From Daphnia carinata (taxonomy: Eukaryota > Arthropoda > Branchiopoda > Diplostraca > Daphniidae), in contig NC_081335.1 of NCBI RefSeq assembly GCF_022539665.2, positions 7,378,001-7,442,000 of the forward strand: a stretch of DNA of 64,000 bases, written 5' to 3'. A model generated the notes under the pieces. That model made no database searches. It had not been told where the DNA came from and worked only from the letters and a program-made list of their open reading frames with translations. Positions 1 to 12,504 of this stretch are shown here, piece after piece (position 1 is the stretch's first letter; every line of letters begins with the position of its first letter). The translations under genes were made by a program, and so were the position numbers.

Positions 1-511
1 GAACCTCACCCGTCCTCTTTATTTGGCTAGGCTGGTATGGTATGGTGGTCGACATAGCACAATAAAAGAACAGTGGAAAATAAACAATTGCGAAACACAC
101 TTTCAACCACGAGGCCACGACCACAGCCTACAGAAAGCCCCTTTTTTCAGTTAACATCATCTTTCTTTCGCGTCCATTACGTATACTGCTAACATGGCCG
201 AAAGAATTTTACCAGTATATATGTTATTTGTTAGGGTGGCATTGATTGACCCTTGTGTTGTAATGATTTCCTCAAGTACTTGATTCTTGACGAATGAAGA
301 GTGCCAGCAAACTTTGATCTTTGGGTTTTTGTTCTGATCAGGAAAAGTTTCCTGTTTCACATTCGATGAACTGTATCGATGACCTTTGTTTCAATGGGGC
401 AAACGAATCTGAGCAACGCCAATCTAGAAACGAGTCCGATGGAAAATTCTGTTTGCAGTGTTTGTCTGACTCTTCCCTACTAGACGATAATACAGACATT
501 CACGAGTTACT
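1..511. other. 5' flank of the vitellogenin-like pseudogene, no gene seen
   Basis: Short open frames exist on both strands but none has a recognisable domain, splice structure or codon bias. The only plausible role is as the upstream region of the gene copy that starts at 512. I see no clear TATA box at a convincing distance from that start. Confidence 0.4.
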
Positions 512-2936
512 ATGGCACGGTTGAGCGTGTTAATTCTCGTGCTCTTCCTTACCATTCGCTGCAAAGCAGAAGGTATTTGCAAAACTTTTACTATTCTTAC
601 CTTTTATTATCATTGATTAATGGCATTTAATAATTCATGTATCACAGGTTTGTTTGAAGATGGGCAAGAATATCAGTACAGTTACCAGGCGTACACCATG
701 ACGGGTGTTCGTGAGCCGACATTGTTCAGCTCTTCTTTTGGGATTCGTGGCAACCTCATCATCCAAAAACAACCGGGAATAGCTACTCTAAAAGTAAGGC
801 AAACAATAAAATTTAGTTTACCAATCCTAGTAATAAATTTTCGAATAATAGCTATCGGATCTGACCTTGGGAATACACAATGGACCCGAGACGCCGTTCA
901 ACACCATCAAGTTTCTGAAGAAGCTCGATCTCGCATCATTAGAAAAACCGCTTAAACTCACCTTATTAAATGGAAAAGTAATAAAACAATTTGTTATTTT
1001 CGGTTTAATAACGTAATTCAAAACTAAGGACAGGATAACGATAAATTAAAATTTGTCAAGGTTTATTCATTTGCAATTTTGTCTTGTTTGATCAGATTAC
1101 CGGATTTTATACCGATTCGTGGGATGCCGAATGGTCGGTGAACTTCAAGAAAGCCTTGGCAACTAACCTGCAGATGGATTTCTACATCGGAGATATCGGT
1201 AAAGAAGAAACAGCATACATGCGCGTTGTTGAGGTTAAGTGGACTATAGTGCAAATATCATGATATCAATCGTAACCAACCTTTATCGGATTTGCAGGAC
1301 ACTATTAGTGGTACATGTAATACAAGTTATTCTTTTAGTGATGATGGAAAAGGTCGCTTCCTGCTTTTCAAGCAACGCACACAGAGAGAATGTACCAATA
1401 TCCCAAGTATGGGATTCAATACTGTTGAAACCACTACTTGCGGCGGAACTGCGCAGAACGACCTTTTAGCCACGACCCAAAGTTACTACAAGCTCAGTCG
1501 TGGAACGGCCAGTGAATACGGTTAAAGCTGAATCAATCTCGTCATTGGGCCATCAGGCTCTTCAGCTGTACCCTCCAACGGGAACGCCCTTCAACAATAG
1601 GGCTAAGTATTACACCATTTATCCACGTTGTTGTAACCAATAGTCTAACATAATCATTGTTTTAAAAATGAAATGCAGCACTACCTTGCTGCTTAAATCG
1701 TTGAGCCCTCTCACTAAACCCATTGTCGCTCCCGGTCTGACCAAGCACTACGCCAATCTTCGCTACACCTTCAGGAATCCAATTCCAACAGCTGATGGTA
1801 TTGATTTGACTCGCGAACAAGATTATTTCCATCCGGAGGAGCCCCAATCACAACTCGTTCTTCGTAGCAAAGTAAAGGAACTTTAAATATTATCGATAAA
1901 TATGTAAATACAAAATGCATTTGGTTTAAATATAGGCTGTTCCGATGCTCACGAAGCTAAATAGTGTCATTGGATGGTCACCTCTCAATGAAGAAGTTTT
2001 GACGGATTCCTCTACCTCGGATTGCATTCAATTAATGTCCGCCATGAGCTTGGAAAGCTTAGTGGCTGTATGGAAATGCATCGAAAAAGACGATGAGCTC
2101 AAGTATAAAACTATTACCACATACTAATTTAAATTTGCTGATTGTGTAATTATCTAGGAACTTGTACGTTGAAATTCTTCCTTTGACGGGTACAAATCCT
2201 GCAGCTTTGATGATCAAAGGATTGATCCTCGGGGATAAATATCCGACATCGAAGCTCAACGTACAGTAGCACTCATACCTTACTACCTGCGTATGCCATC
2301 TGAGAAGCTCCTAGCCAACTGGGAGGATCTCCTCAAGAGCAGCTCTAGTATCAAGCCAAAGTAAAAGAAATTGATTTAAATTATACACTGTGGCTCTCAC
2401 CTGTCAATTGAATTTTTAAATAGGGAACTAAGAGGTGCAATTACTTTGGCTTTTGGTCATCTCATTGGTGTTACTTGCAGCGGAAACACACAACGTCCTT
2501 GCAAGGCAGATACCATCAACAAATATGCTCGCATACTTTACGACGCCTTTAAGGCCGCAAAGACCCATCGGGAAATGACGGTGTCGCTGATTGCACTTCG
2601 TAACAGCAAATTGATACCGGCTATCGAGCGTCTTGTTCCTCATACAAAAAGCGGTTCTGCATCAAGGACCATTGGTCCTCATGTGATCATTACCATCCAG
2701 TTATTGGCCGCTTCTAATCGTGAAAAATTCTTGTCAGCTATAATGCCCATCATTCATAACACGACAGAAACTACAGAGATTCGAGTTGCTGCCATTTCGA
2801 CCCTGTTTCGCGCCAAGCCCAACTTGATAGAATTGCAAGAACTGATTGGTATTATTGAAGACGAAACCAACAAGGAAGTCCTCAATTTCATTCTGACTAC
2901 CTTCCGTGTAAGCAATTTATTTGCGATGCAAATTTA
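512..2936 (+). pseudogene. Vitellogenin-like lipid-transfer protein, N-terminal part, broken
   Basis: An ATG at 512 opens a signal peptide (MARLSVLILVLFL then a small-residue cleavage zone). Exons in phase follow at 512-572, 648-793, 852-977, 1096-1233 and from 1298, each with GT-AG edges. Later exons near 1669-1872, 1936-2120, 2158-2345 and 2428-2908 read as the vitellogenin N-terminal lipid-binding module (LPD_N): helical repeats such as the ones around IPYYLRMPSEKLL and a long helical exon ending in NFILTTFR. Family role: egg-yolk lipid carrier secreted into haemolymph. Two breaks are visible. Near 1510-1520 the frame changes after SRGTA. Near 2240-2250 the frame changes inside GDK/ISD, consistent with loss of one A. 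The coding match stops at about 2950, so the large C-terminal part (DUF1943, vWFD) is absent. I read this as a truncated, decayed copy. It could also be another large lipid transfer protein, because only the N-terminal domain is present. Confidence 0.75.
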
Positions 2937-3123
2937 ATATTTTAATATTAGACGTTTGTATTAATCCATTAGAGTTACACCGGTTGCAAGAATAGTTGCT
3001 TGAAGCGCAACGAATGAGAATGAGCCCGGACGCCTTTCGGCGGACTCTACACTGGTAACTGAAACTTGACCTCGTTATTTGAGGGTATTTATTTTAAAGA
3101 AAAATCTGTTCGAATTTATTCAG
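2937..3123 (+). other. Breakpoint between vitellogenin and SLC26 sequence
   Basis: The vitellogenin-type coding match ends at the donor after NFILTTFR. The next acceptor-like site (near 2970) opens a short tail that does not resemble the family and soon stops. By 3124 an unrelated transporter exon begins on the same strand. The junction therefore joins two unrelated gene bodies within about 180 bp. Confidence 0.5.
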
Positions 3124-3487
3124 GTGCTCTTGTTCTTCTGGCCATTACGGTTTTGACGCCTTATTTTTTCTACATTCCAAAAAGCTGCTTGGCAGCCGTC
3201 ATCATTTCCGCTGTTATTTTCATGGTGGAAGTCAGCTTAGTCAAGATGGTTTGGAAATCAAAAAGTTAGTGAAACGATTTATTTTTTACTACGATCGAAA
3301 TCCCCCACACGTTGGACTAATTTCAACTGGTTGAAACGCAGCAATTGATTTAGTGCCTTTTGGCTTTACGTTCGTCTTTTGCGTCTTTGTCGGTCTGTCG
3401 CAAGGCATTTTGATTGGCACGGCTATCAATCTTGGCATGCTCTTATACAGCACGGCTCGTCCACGGATTAAAATCCATAAAATCAAG
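3124..3487 (+). pseudogene. Orphan exons of an SLC26-type sulfate/anion transporter
   Basis: Two consecutive exons, 3124-3264 and 3342-3487, splice in phase. They encode SulP-family transmembrane segments: one with LTPYFFYIPKSCLAAVI and one with PFGFTFVFCVFVGLSQGILIG followed by a cytosolic HKIK end. In the family these lie in the late part of the membrane domain, before the STAS domain. The flanking exons for the earlier helices and for STAS are not found on either side, so this is an internal fragment of what would be a plasma-membrane anion exchanger (closest in feel to SLC26A11). No stop lies inside the two exons. Loss of function is inferred from the missing remainder. Confidence 0.7.
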
Positions 3488-3643
3488 GTAAAAAAAAGAT
3501 TCATACTGGTGGAATGAAGAATTCAAATGTTTTCTTATCTGTCTGTAAATATTTTGTTTAAAAAAAAAAAAAAGAACCCAATGACCGAGTATATTCTTAT
3601 CATACCGCATCGCAGTTTAGTGTTCACTGCCATGGAATAGTTC

Positions 3644-3937
3644 ATGTACAGCGTACGAAAAGCTTTGGCTAAGGCTTGGCTTGAGATTGGGGCTGGGGAT
3701 GAGAATATGGATGAGAAGGAGGAGATTGAAGCTATGTATGAGGCTTGGATTGAGATTGTGGTTAAGCCTAGATGCGAGCAAATAAGACTAACTAACGATA
3801 CTAATTTGCCTAAGACTACAGCAACGGTTGTTTCAGAGACACATCTCAATCCTGGACCGTCCCAACTAGTTGCTAAACGCAAGCGGGAGGAAGATGCTCC
3901 AGCGACCCTTCCTGACGGGAAACGTTCAAGAAAATGA
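3644..3937 (+). CDS. Short KRKREED-tail protein, partial paralog of the 10.8-kb ORF
   Basis: This is a 97-residue intronless ORF of unknown function. Its N-terminal half (KALAKAWLEIGAGDENMDEK) resembles a degraded copy of the acidic alanine-rich repeat seen in the ORF at 10786. Its C-terminus (NPGPSQLVAKRKREED, then ATLPDGKRSR) matches the C-terminus of that ORF almost residue for residue, and the 3' flanks are also similar (both contain AAAATGCACTGCTT about 150-200 bp after the stop). The basic tail looks like a bipartite nuclear localisation signal. It is probably a shortened duplicate. It may be a pseudogene, since most of the repeat array is gone. Confidence 0.5.
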   Translation: MYSVRKALAKAWLEIGAGDENMDEKEEIEAMYEAWIEIVVKPRCEQIRLTNDTNLPKTTATVVSETHLNPGPSQLVAKRKREEDAPATLPDGKRSRK

Positions 3938-4861
3938 AGTTCCCCTTTGATTACCCTAAATTAGTAAAAGCGTGTATTGGCAAAATTGTGTGAATGTGTG
4001 TGTGCAAATGAGTGTATCATTGGTATGAATAATCTTTTCAAAATTCTTGTTGTGAATGTTGTTTGTGTTTGAATGTTGTTTGTATATATCACAGTTTGGT
4101 TCTAGTTTCAAAATGCACTGCTTTAAACCTCCTAACAAAATTGTCTTGTCTTTTTCTGTGGGGGTGGGGGGCGAAGAGTGGTTAGAAAGCAGTTGTAGGC
4201 TGTTACTATTTCAAACAGAAAAGTATGGTCCAATACTAGACGAAGAATTTGCAGTGAATAAAGGTCGAGTCAAGGCAATTGCCTTTAAAATCAAACAGGC
4301 TAAGAGAACTTGTGTGCATATTGACTAGAGGTATTTAATGTCCTAATATTGCCAAATAGACTACAAAGAGAATCGATGCAGATGATGAATCTGTTGATGA
4401 CAACCTGTCAGCAAGGATTTTGAAACAAGTTCAGAGACAAATGCAAAATGTATATTGGGCATTGACATTTTGCTTGTCAGCTGTTATTACTTGCTTACTC
4501 TGACGATCACAGCAAGCACGTACTGGCCGGACAAACCGATTCAAAGTGTTCAATATTTTGTATCATCCTGCATATTGTACAATGCATTACAATCGCCATC
4601 AGTAGCGTAGCTGAACGAACGAAAGAAAATTGCCATCGCCTGTGCGATAGAGTGACAACAGAAATAAGCTCTGATGGGAAATTTACGTCAAGATAAATGT
4701 AAGAGGTTGGCTACTGGCCTAGCCCTCTAACAAACATTGGCAAAAAGAAAACATGCTAGATTGTAAGCAACAAATTTAGCTGTGGGTGACACATTCATCT
4801 GCAGTCAACCACTGACTAAATCGAACCACTCATTCTGCATTTAGTTTGCACTTCCCGCACT
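3938..4861. other. Non-coding stretch after the short KRKREED ORF
   Basis: The first 250 bp resemble the 3' flank of the ORF at 10786-11961, including a TGTG-rich stretch and a G-run near 4162. The remainder to 4861 shows no coding signal, tRNA or repeat that I recognise. Confidence 0.4.
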
Positions 4862-5817
4862 TCATTGATTGAGTCCGAATGGTTCCGAGTCTTGGAACGG
4901 ATAGCGGCCGACGAGCAGCGTGTAGAGGATGATGCCCAGAGACCAAAGATCAGCTGCACGGCCAGAGTAGCGGGCGCCGCGACTCAACAACACTTCCGGT
5001 GTCACGTAAGCCGGATATCCGTGCTTCCGCCAAACGCCGTCGTCCGAATCCGATCGTTCCAGCACAATCGCTTCTTCCAGCGACTCTAATCGTAATTTGG
5101 ACCTTTTTATAAAATCGAAATCAAAATTAGCTTCTCGAAATTTCACAACTGTTTTTTTTTTTTTTTTTTTAAGAATTACCTTTGTGGATCGGCAAATACG
5201 AAACGTCTGAGCTTTAAATCGGTTAGCACGACTCCGTGTTTATGACAATCAAACACTGCCTGTGCGGCTTGGCGAAATAGATTTCTCGCTTCGTTCTCTT
5301 TCAATCTGCGCTTCGATCTCAAGTACGAATGTAAATCGCCGTACGAGGCTGGCGAGAGGAGATAGAGCTTTGGCGTGTGCGCATCTCCTTCGGCATGGAT
5401 GACGTGACAGACGGGCGTCACAACAACGGAATCCCTCAAGCGGTGATCAGCCTCTAGCAACGTGGCCGTCGTAGGCGATGTCGAGCATTCGCGGCAAAAG
5501 TAGGTCTCTTCTGTGACCGTGTCGATGCAGCGACGCAGTGGTTGACTTTGAGGAGACACGGCACCTTCGATTCATTCCAGCAGTAAATAACGTTCGTTTA
5601 ACAGAAGGATTTCAGCGGGGGAGACTTCGGGGGCCGCGGCTGGGATTTTGGACAAGAACGTCGGCGGCGAGAGGGGCGTCGGTGGGATGGCTTCAATCAC
5701 ATTTCCATTTGTGGTGTCAGCCGATACGTCGTCTGATTTTTGAATGGCCGTTTGTAATGGTTTCCTTTGGGCCAGCTCGATATTGAGGGGGGGCAGAGTC
5801 AGTCGAGCCACCTGCAT
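4862..5817 (-). pseudogene. trbl: Tribbles-type pseudokinase with an in-frame stop and lost C-terminus
   Basis: On the minus strand the frame runs from an ATG at 5817 (MQVARLTLPP) to an LLNERYLLLE segment. It is then interrupted by TGA at 5572-5574 and continues in the same frame to about 5178. An intron (donor at 5177, acceptor just before the AGG TCC AAA codons near 5104) joins ADPQR to [11 protein letters not shown] in phase. Tribbles hallmarks are clear: [12 protein letters not shown] at the catalytic-loop position, [13 protein letters not shown], and [19 protein letters not shown]. Tribbles proteins are catalytically weak scaffolds that recruit COP1-type ubiquitin ligase to substrates. 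Here the frame ends at DSEPFGLNQ, before the last helices of the kinase C-lobe and the COP1-binding tail. The intron argues against a processed retrocopy. Stop plus truncation make a non-functional copy likely. Confidence 0.75.
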
Positions 5818-5866
5818 GGTTGCTAATGGCAAATGAAACAACTCGGTCGTGGTGGATGTTGATGAC

Positions 5867-6303
5867 GCGAGATTCTTTAACAGCGCCACAATAGCCCAGG
5901 AAACTGACGATGAAAATGAAAGCTCCAGCTGCAATCAACAAGTAGGCACTTTGAGTGATAACCGCTGGCTGTACCAAATTCTGTGCCAATACAAGAAAAA
6001 TGTAAGTTTCGAAAGACAGATGGAGGTAGTTGTAATTGCTAGTGATGTCTGTTTTACCTGCACATTTTCAGCTTGAGTAAATTTGATCAGAGTGAGGAAA
6101 GAATTCTGGTCGGCGGCTAACCAGATCCCAATTCCTAAAACAGCGGCTCCAGCCCACTACATCCCATAAACAGTTGTATCCATTAGAATCTGGTAACCCA
6201 ATCACGTCTCTAACGTTCCCATAAAGCCAATACTCACAAAAAGGGCAAAGTTGAACAGACACAGGACGTATTTCACCACGGTAGCTCCGCAATCGAGCGG
6301 CAT
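5867..6303 (-). pseudogene. Truncated tetraspanin (first three exons)
   Basis: Exon 1 (6238-6303) encodes MPLDCGATVVKYVLCLFNF, exon 2 (6058-6156) WAGAAVLGIGIWLAAD, and exon 3 (5980 down to about 5867) AYLLIAAGAFIFIVSFLGYCGAVKES across two pieces. All are in phase with GT-AG borders. This is the tetraspanin N-terminus, TM1, small loop, TM2 and the start of the inner loop with the family CGAxKES motif. Tetraspanins organise membrane microdomains. After KESR the homology ends abruptly. TM3, the CCG-bearing large loop and TM4 are missing, and tribbles sequence begins about 50 bp further on. No disabling change lies inside the three exons, so truncation is the only visible lesion. Confidence 0.75.
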
Positions 6304-7239
6304 TTTGTTTTGTTTTCTTGCTTAAAGTTTTTCTTCGTGATAAGTCAAGATGAATGCTTTCCAAACGATCTAAATACAGTTCTATATAATCATTTCTATA
6401 ACAAATATTTTCTCGTTTCACGTGTAAGAACACACAAACAAATGCCAAGGAGATGGTTAAATTTCTATGCACACAATTCAAAACCCAAAATATTATCGAA
6501 AACTTGGAAGTCGATGAAAAGGCATACAGCACAAGAAAACTGAAGTTGCCAAAGTACTAGCTGAGAATATCCTGTTTGTGTGCACACATCCACCTAAAAC
6601 GAGACTGTTGCTTCGAAAAAGGAAAATAAAATAAAAATAAAACGAAAATGCTGTAGGGTATAGGAGAACGCAAACGCCCCTTTTCCTATTTGCACGACAC
6701 CTAGCGTTGCGGCCAATTTCATTATGCCGACAATTGTTTGACGAGTAGAAAGTCATTTACTCAAAGCCCAAATCAGGATCAAGTTTTGCTAACGCATCTA
6801 GTCAATGCTTTCTAAATTTTGAGATGAAAAACATCTTCATTATACTCGTCTTACGTTTTCATTTGCATAACGACTGATCTGGACCCAATGCAGAGGTCAA
6901 AACGATCACCACGCTACATCTTCGACCTTTTGACATTTACGTTTCATTTCTCACTTATTTATTCAGGATGTAGATTGCTCGCAAAAAAGATTCTGTCGAC
7001 GACGTCGATATGTAACCAGAATTCTAGAATATCAATTTGTCAAATAGGCGGGAAAAATAACGGTTTTTTTTCTAGCGGACGTTTGAAACAGCTTTTGCGC
7101 CATCTAACGGTTGGTTTAACAACGTGTATTCACGAACGTCGACCGTTGCAGTCGACGGTCGCCTCCAACAGTCTCCAACAATTCACGGTCTGGTAAAGAG
7201 TGATTTTTTTTTCGTGAAAGAGTGAATTTTTTTTTCGTC
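6304..7239. other. Intergenic, between the tetraspanin fragment and the NDUFV1 copy
   Basis: This region is AT-rich with several short open frames on both strands, none with a recognisable domain. The right end has two near-identical T-rich motifs (a run of T followed by TTCGT) just before the NDUFV1 start at 7240 and may be the remains of its 5' UTR. Confidence 0.4.
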
Positions 7240-9267
<2,028 letters not shown>

Positions 9268-9847
9268 AAAATTGTAAAAAATAAATGGGAGAAAAGTAGA
9301 AGCTGTTTTAGAAACCATAGGTTCATATGAACCTAGTGAACGTCAGCCATGGTTCAACCACATAAGAATGTCTCGATTGAAGAAAACTATCATCAATGTT
9401 AATGTCAATTTAGGACGGATACAATATAATTAAAGGAACTACCTGATGCTTTGGTGCATTTTCTCATAGTCGGCTGAAATATATCATACTGGTTGATTAT
9501 GTAGTGCATGAATGAAGATCAAAGAGTCTACCATGGCATAAAAGTTAAGAGATACTACGATTACTCCTATTTCGTCAAAGTGTCATTTTCAAGAACAAAG
9601 TCGACAGAACTCCACCACAATAGTCCGACTTAACAGGGAAGGAAACTTAGCCGTTGTCATCAGCATCGATCCCTGAATTATGAAACAAGACAAGAGAAGG
9701 AGGTTAAAAAAAATAATGATTAGAATATTACCCCTGAGCTACTAGGCTGTGTATTGGCAGTATAATGGTGACTGGGTGAAATTCCGGCCGACCCCGGTTA
9801 GCCACTGTGGTGCGTCGCAGTTTGTTGATGCCGTAAGGCCCGTTGGT
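9268..9847. other. Non-coding 3' flank of the NDUFV1 copy
   Basis: An AATAAA at about 9280 sits 13 bp after the stop and could be the polyadenylation signal. Nothing else is recognisable to 9847. Confidence 0.4.
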
Positions 9848-9985
9848 GTTGCAATGCCTGTTGTTCCAGTGTGTGTTGTTCCAGTGCGAGTGCGTCTTGT
9901 TCCAGTGCGTGTCATTCCAGTTCGTGTTGTTCCAGTGCCTGTTTTTGCAGTGCCTATTTTTGCAGTGCCTGTTGGTGTTGCATTG
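9848..9985. repeat. Minisatellite of 15-18 bp units
   Basis: Units of the form GT-GTTGTTCCAGTGC repeat about eight times with drift: TTCCAGTG early in the array and TTGCAGTG later. On the minus strand the array reads as repeats of the H-W/C-N-N-T/R type, and on the plus strand as V-P-V repeats. Those ORFs are consequences of the repeat, not evidence of a gene. Confidence 0.7.
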
Positions 9986-10315
9986 CCTGCTGTTGATGGC
10001 ATGAAAAGAAAAAGAAAACAATAGCAGGCGAAAACATAGAACACAACACCGTTGGAAAGTGCCACCTGATGGCCGAAAACGGAAGTTCCCAAACTTTATC
10101 GTCAATGCACGACTGTTTTTCCTCTATTAGGAGGACCGAAGACGCCGAAATCCCGATATTTTACCTGGCGAGGATAACCGAAGATATTAAGCGGCGAAAA
10201 ACACGATTGCTGCCGCTCCAACGGGAAGTATTAGCCGTACATTTTAAGTAGACTAAATTCCAATGAGCAATATTTAAAAAACTTTTTTTTTCTTTTTCCC
10301 TAGGTATGGGCCTAG

Positions 10316-10640
10316 GCCGCAGCATTAATGCTGCGGCAATGGGGCTAGTCTCAAGACGAACCTGCGCGCTTCAGGTGAGACTGGCTGCAGCATGCCCAAC
10401 CCAGGCTTTGCCTGGTCTGCAATGCGTTCTTGAGTACAAATTGCCCAAATGGTGGCCTGCTTGCTCACGCAGGCCATCCCACCCCCTATTGACGGGGAAG
10501 CGAGTGGCGGGAGAGCCGAGCCAAGGCGGACTATGAGCAATTTGAATTAAAGTCCGCCGGATGGTGTACAGACTGCACGGGCAAGGGCTTATTGGCCTTC
10601 TCAAGAATGAACAGTCGCGCATGGCCTGAGCGCCATGCGG
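10316..10640. repeat. GC-rich island of consecutive perfect hairpins
   Basis: Six non-overlapping perfect inverted repeats follow one another. A 22-bp palindrome lies at 10316-10337. The others are AGTCTCA/TGAGACT (10347-10353 with 10376-10382), CCAGGC-TTT-GCCTGG (10401-10415), GGCCTGC/GCAGGCC (10454-10460 with 10469-10475), GGCGGACT/AGTCCGCC (10525-10532 with 10551-10558) and CGCATGGC/GCCATGCG (10618-10625 with 10632-10639). The island is much richer in G+C than its flanks. It could be a foldback or MITE-like element or a structured RNA. I do not recognise a family. Confidence 0.55.
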
Positions 10641-10785
10641 AATGCATTACAACAATCGTCTACCTGAATTTGAAAAGTAGCAAAGTCAAATTGCTGAACT
10701 ACCTAACCAGTAGCTAGGCAGACCTCTCCTACTTATCATATTCAAACTCACATTTTAAACAACCTATTCACAAGCTAATAAGAAG

Positions 10786-11961
10786 ATGTATTTACCTGTG
10801 TTCCCGGAACCGGAAGAGAGAAACGTGGAGGAGCAGGAAGAGAAGACGGAGGTTGAAGAGAAGAAGGAGGAAGAAGAGGAGACTTGGCCTTTCGCTCATG
10901 ATGAGGCTGTTGCTTTTGCCATGGCTAAGGCTTATGCTGAGATTATCGTTAAGGCTGAGTCTGTGGATGTGGATGAGGAGGCGAAGGAGGAGGCTACAGC
11001 TTTCCTAGAGACTTTGGCTGAGAATTTGGCTAAGGCTGACGATGGGGATATCAATGAGGAGGAGCATTGGGCTATGGCTAAGGCTTTTGCTAGGTTTGTC
11101 CTTAAGGCTGGGCCTGTTTTTGTGGACAATGAGGTGAAGGATTTGGCTCAAGCTTTCCTTGATGTTCGAGATAAAAATTTGGCTAAAGCTGAGGATGGGG
11201 ATGTAGTCGAAGATGAAGAGGAGGATGAAGATGAGCAGGTTTGGGCTCTGGCTGATGCTAAGGGTGTTGCTTCGGCTAAGGCTTGGGCTGAGTTTATCAT
11301 TAAGGCGGAGTCTATGAATGTGGATGACGATGTGAAGGAGGCGGCTAAAGCTTTCCTTGAGACTTTGGCTGAGAATTTAACTAAGGTTGAGGATGGGGAT
11401 GTGGATGAGGATTGGATTTTGGCTAACGCTTGGGCTGAGTTTGTGTTTAAGGCTGAACTTGTGGATGTGGATGATGAGGTGAGGAAGTTGGCTCAAGCTT
11501 TACTTTATGCTGGAGATGAGAATTTGGCTGAGGCTAGTGATGAGGATATGGATGTGGAGGAAGAGGAAGAGGAAGAGACTAAGGCTTCGGCTGAGAATTG
11601 TAGTGAGATTTTGGCTAAGGATGACGAGCAGCTGGAGAAGGAGTTGAAGGAGCTGAAGGGGGAGTTGGCGGAAGAGTTGGAAGAGCTGGAGGAGGAGTTG
11701 GAGGAAATGGGGGAGCAGTTGGATGAGCTGGAGGAGGAGTTGGAGGATGAGGATGAGACTTGGGCTGAGGTAAAGGCTCAGCGGGAGGCTTTGGCTGAGC
11801 TTTTGGCTGAGGTTAAGGCTGTGGCTGAGGCTTTGGCTAAGGCTAAAGGTGAGATACTGACCGTAAGATGTTATCCTGGACCGTCCCAAACAGTGGCTAA
11901 GCGTAAGCGAGAAGAGGATGCTACAGCAACTCTTCCTGACGAGAAACGTTCGAGGCGATGA
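10786..11961 (+). CDS. Acidic alanine-rich tandem-repeat, coiled-coil protein with nuclear tail
   Basis: A single 391-residue ORF without introns, not a family I recognise. After a Glu-rich start (residues about 7-35) come four tandem repeats of roughly 55-65 residues. Each repeat combines an A-K-A-x-A-E/R-F/I-V/I helix, a VDVDxEVK turn, an A-x-A-F-L-ET/DV-x-x-x-NLAKA helix and an acidic E/D spacer. Units 1 and 3 share FLETLAENL and units 2 and 4 share a DLAQAF/KLAQAL form, so the array looks like a duplicated dimer. Residues about 280-370 form a Glu/Leu heptad coiled coil. The C-terminus is basic (KRKREED ... DEKRSRR), a likely nuclear signal shared with the ORF at 3644. The coding strand is extremely purine-rich. 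Possible roles such as chromatin or histone chaperone are only guesses from charge and signal. Confidence 0.7.
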   Translation: MYLPVFPEPEERNVEEQEEKTEVEEKKEEEEETWPFAHDEAVAFAMAKAYAEIIVKAESVDVDEEAKEEATAFLETLAENLAKADDGDINEEEHWAMAKAFARFVLKAGPVFVDNEVKDLAQAFLDVRDKNLAKAEDGDVVEDEEEDEDEQVWALADAKGVASAKAWAEFIIKAESMNVDDDVKEAAKAFLETLAENLTKVEDGDVDEDWILANAWAEFVFKAELVDVDDEVRKLAQALLYAGDENLAEASDEDMDVEEEEEEETKASAENCSEILAKDDEQLEKELKELKGELAEELEELEEELEEMGEQLDELEEELEDEDETWAEVKAQREALAELLAEVKAVAEALAKAKGEILTVRCYPGPSQTVAKRKREEDATATLPDEKRSRR

Positions 11962-12504
11962 AATTGTCCTTTAATTGGCCTAAATTATTAATAGCGTGCA
12001 TTCACTAAATTCTGTTGTATGTCTGTAAGAGTGACTGTGTGTGTTAATGTGTATTCCTTTGATGTAAATATCCTAGTCAAAATTATTGCGAGTTGTGCAT
12101 GTGTGTGTGTGTGTGAGTATGAATGCGGTTTGAATGTATCATGTTTTGGTTTTAATTTGAAAATGCACTGCTTAATACCAAAAAAAATTGTTGCTTCAAT
12201 TGTTTTTGGTTGGGTTTGGGGGGGGGGATTTGGTTGGGGAACGTATTAAGGCTTATTTCGCTTAACTCACAAAGGACAAGAAAAAATGTCATTTAGTTTC
12301 GTATCTGATTTATTTAACGAAAAAACGCATCTTTTCGTTCCACCAAAATATAATTTTTTGTAAGCAACATAGGGTTCACAGTTTTAGGGAACACTTTCTC
12401 CGACTAAGTCTCTTTCTAAATAGCGCAGTAACTCGATTGCATCTCATTGTTAGTTACATAATGGTACTAATTGAGTAAACCTTGCCAATTCGGAATTATC
12501 TAAC
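11962..12504. other. 3' flank of the repeat-protein gene
   Basis: The first 280 bp are similar to the 3' flank of the ORF at 3644, with a TG-repeat near 12100-12115 and a G-run near 12219-12228. After that the sequence is AT-rich without recognisable content. Confidence 0.4.

Noticed and set aside
9728-10105. ORFs on both strands across 9.7-10.1 kb with N-T-H-W-N or V-P-V repeats
   Set aside because: All are explained by translation of the 15-18 bp minisatellite in different frames.
11500-11889. Long minus-strand ORF rich in Leu, Ser and Gln
   Set aside because: It is the antisense shadow of the purine-rich repeat-protein gene and has no domain.
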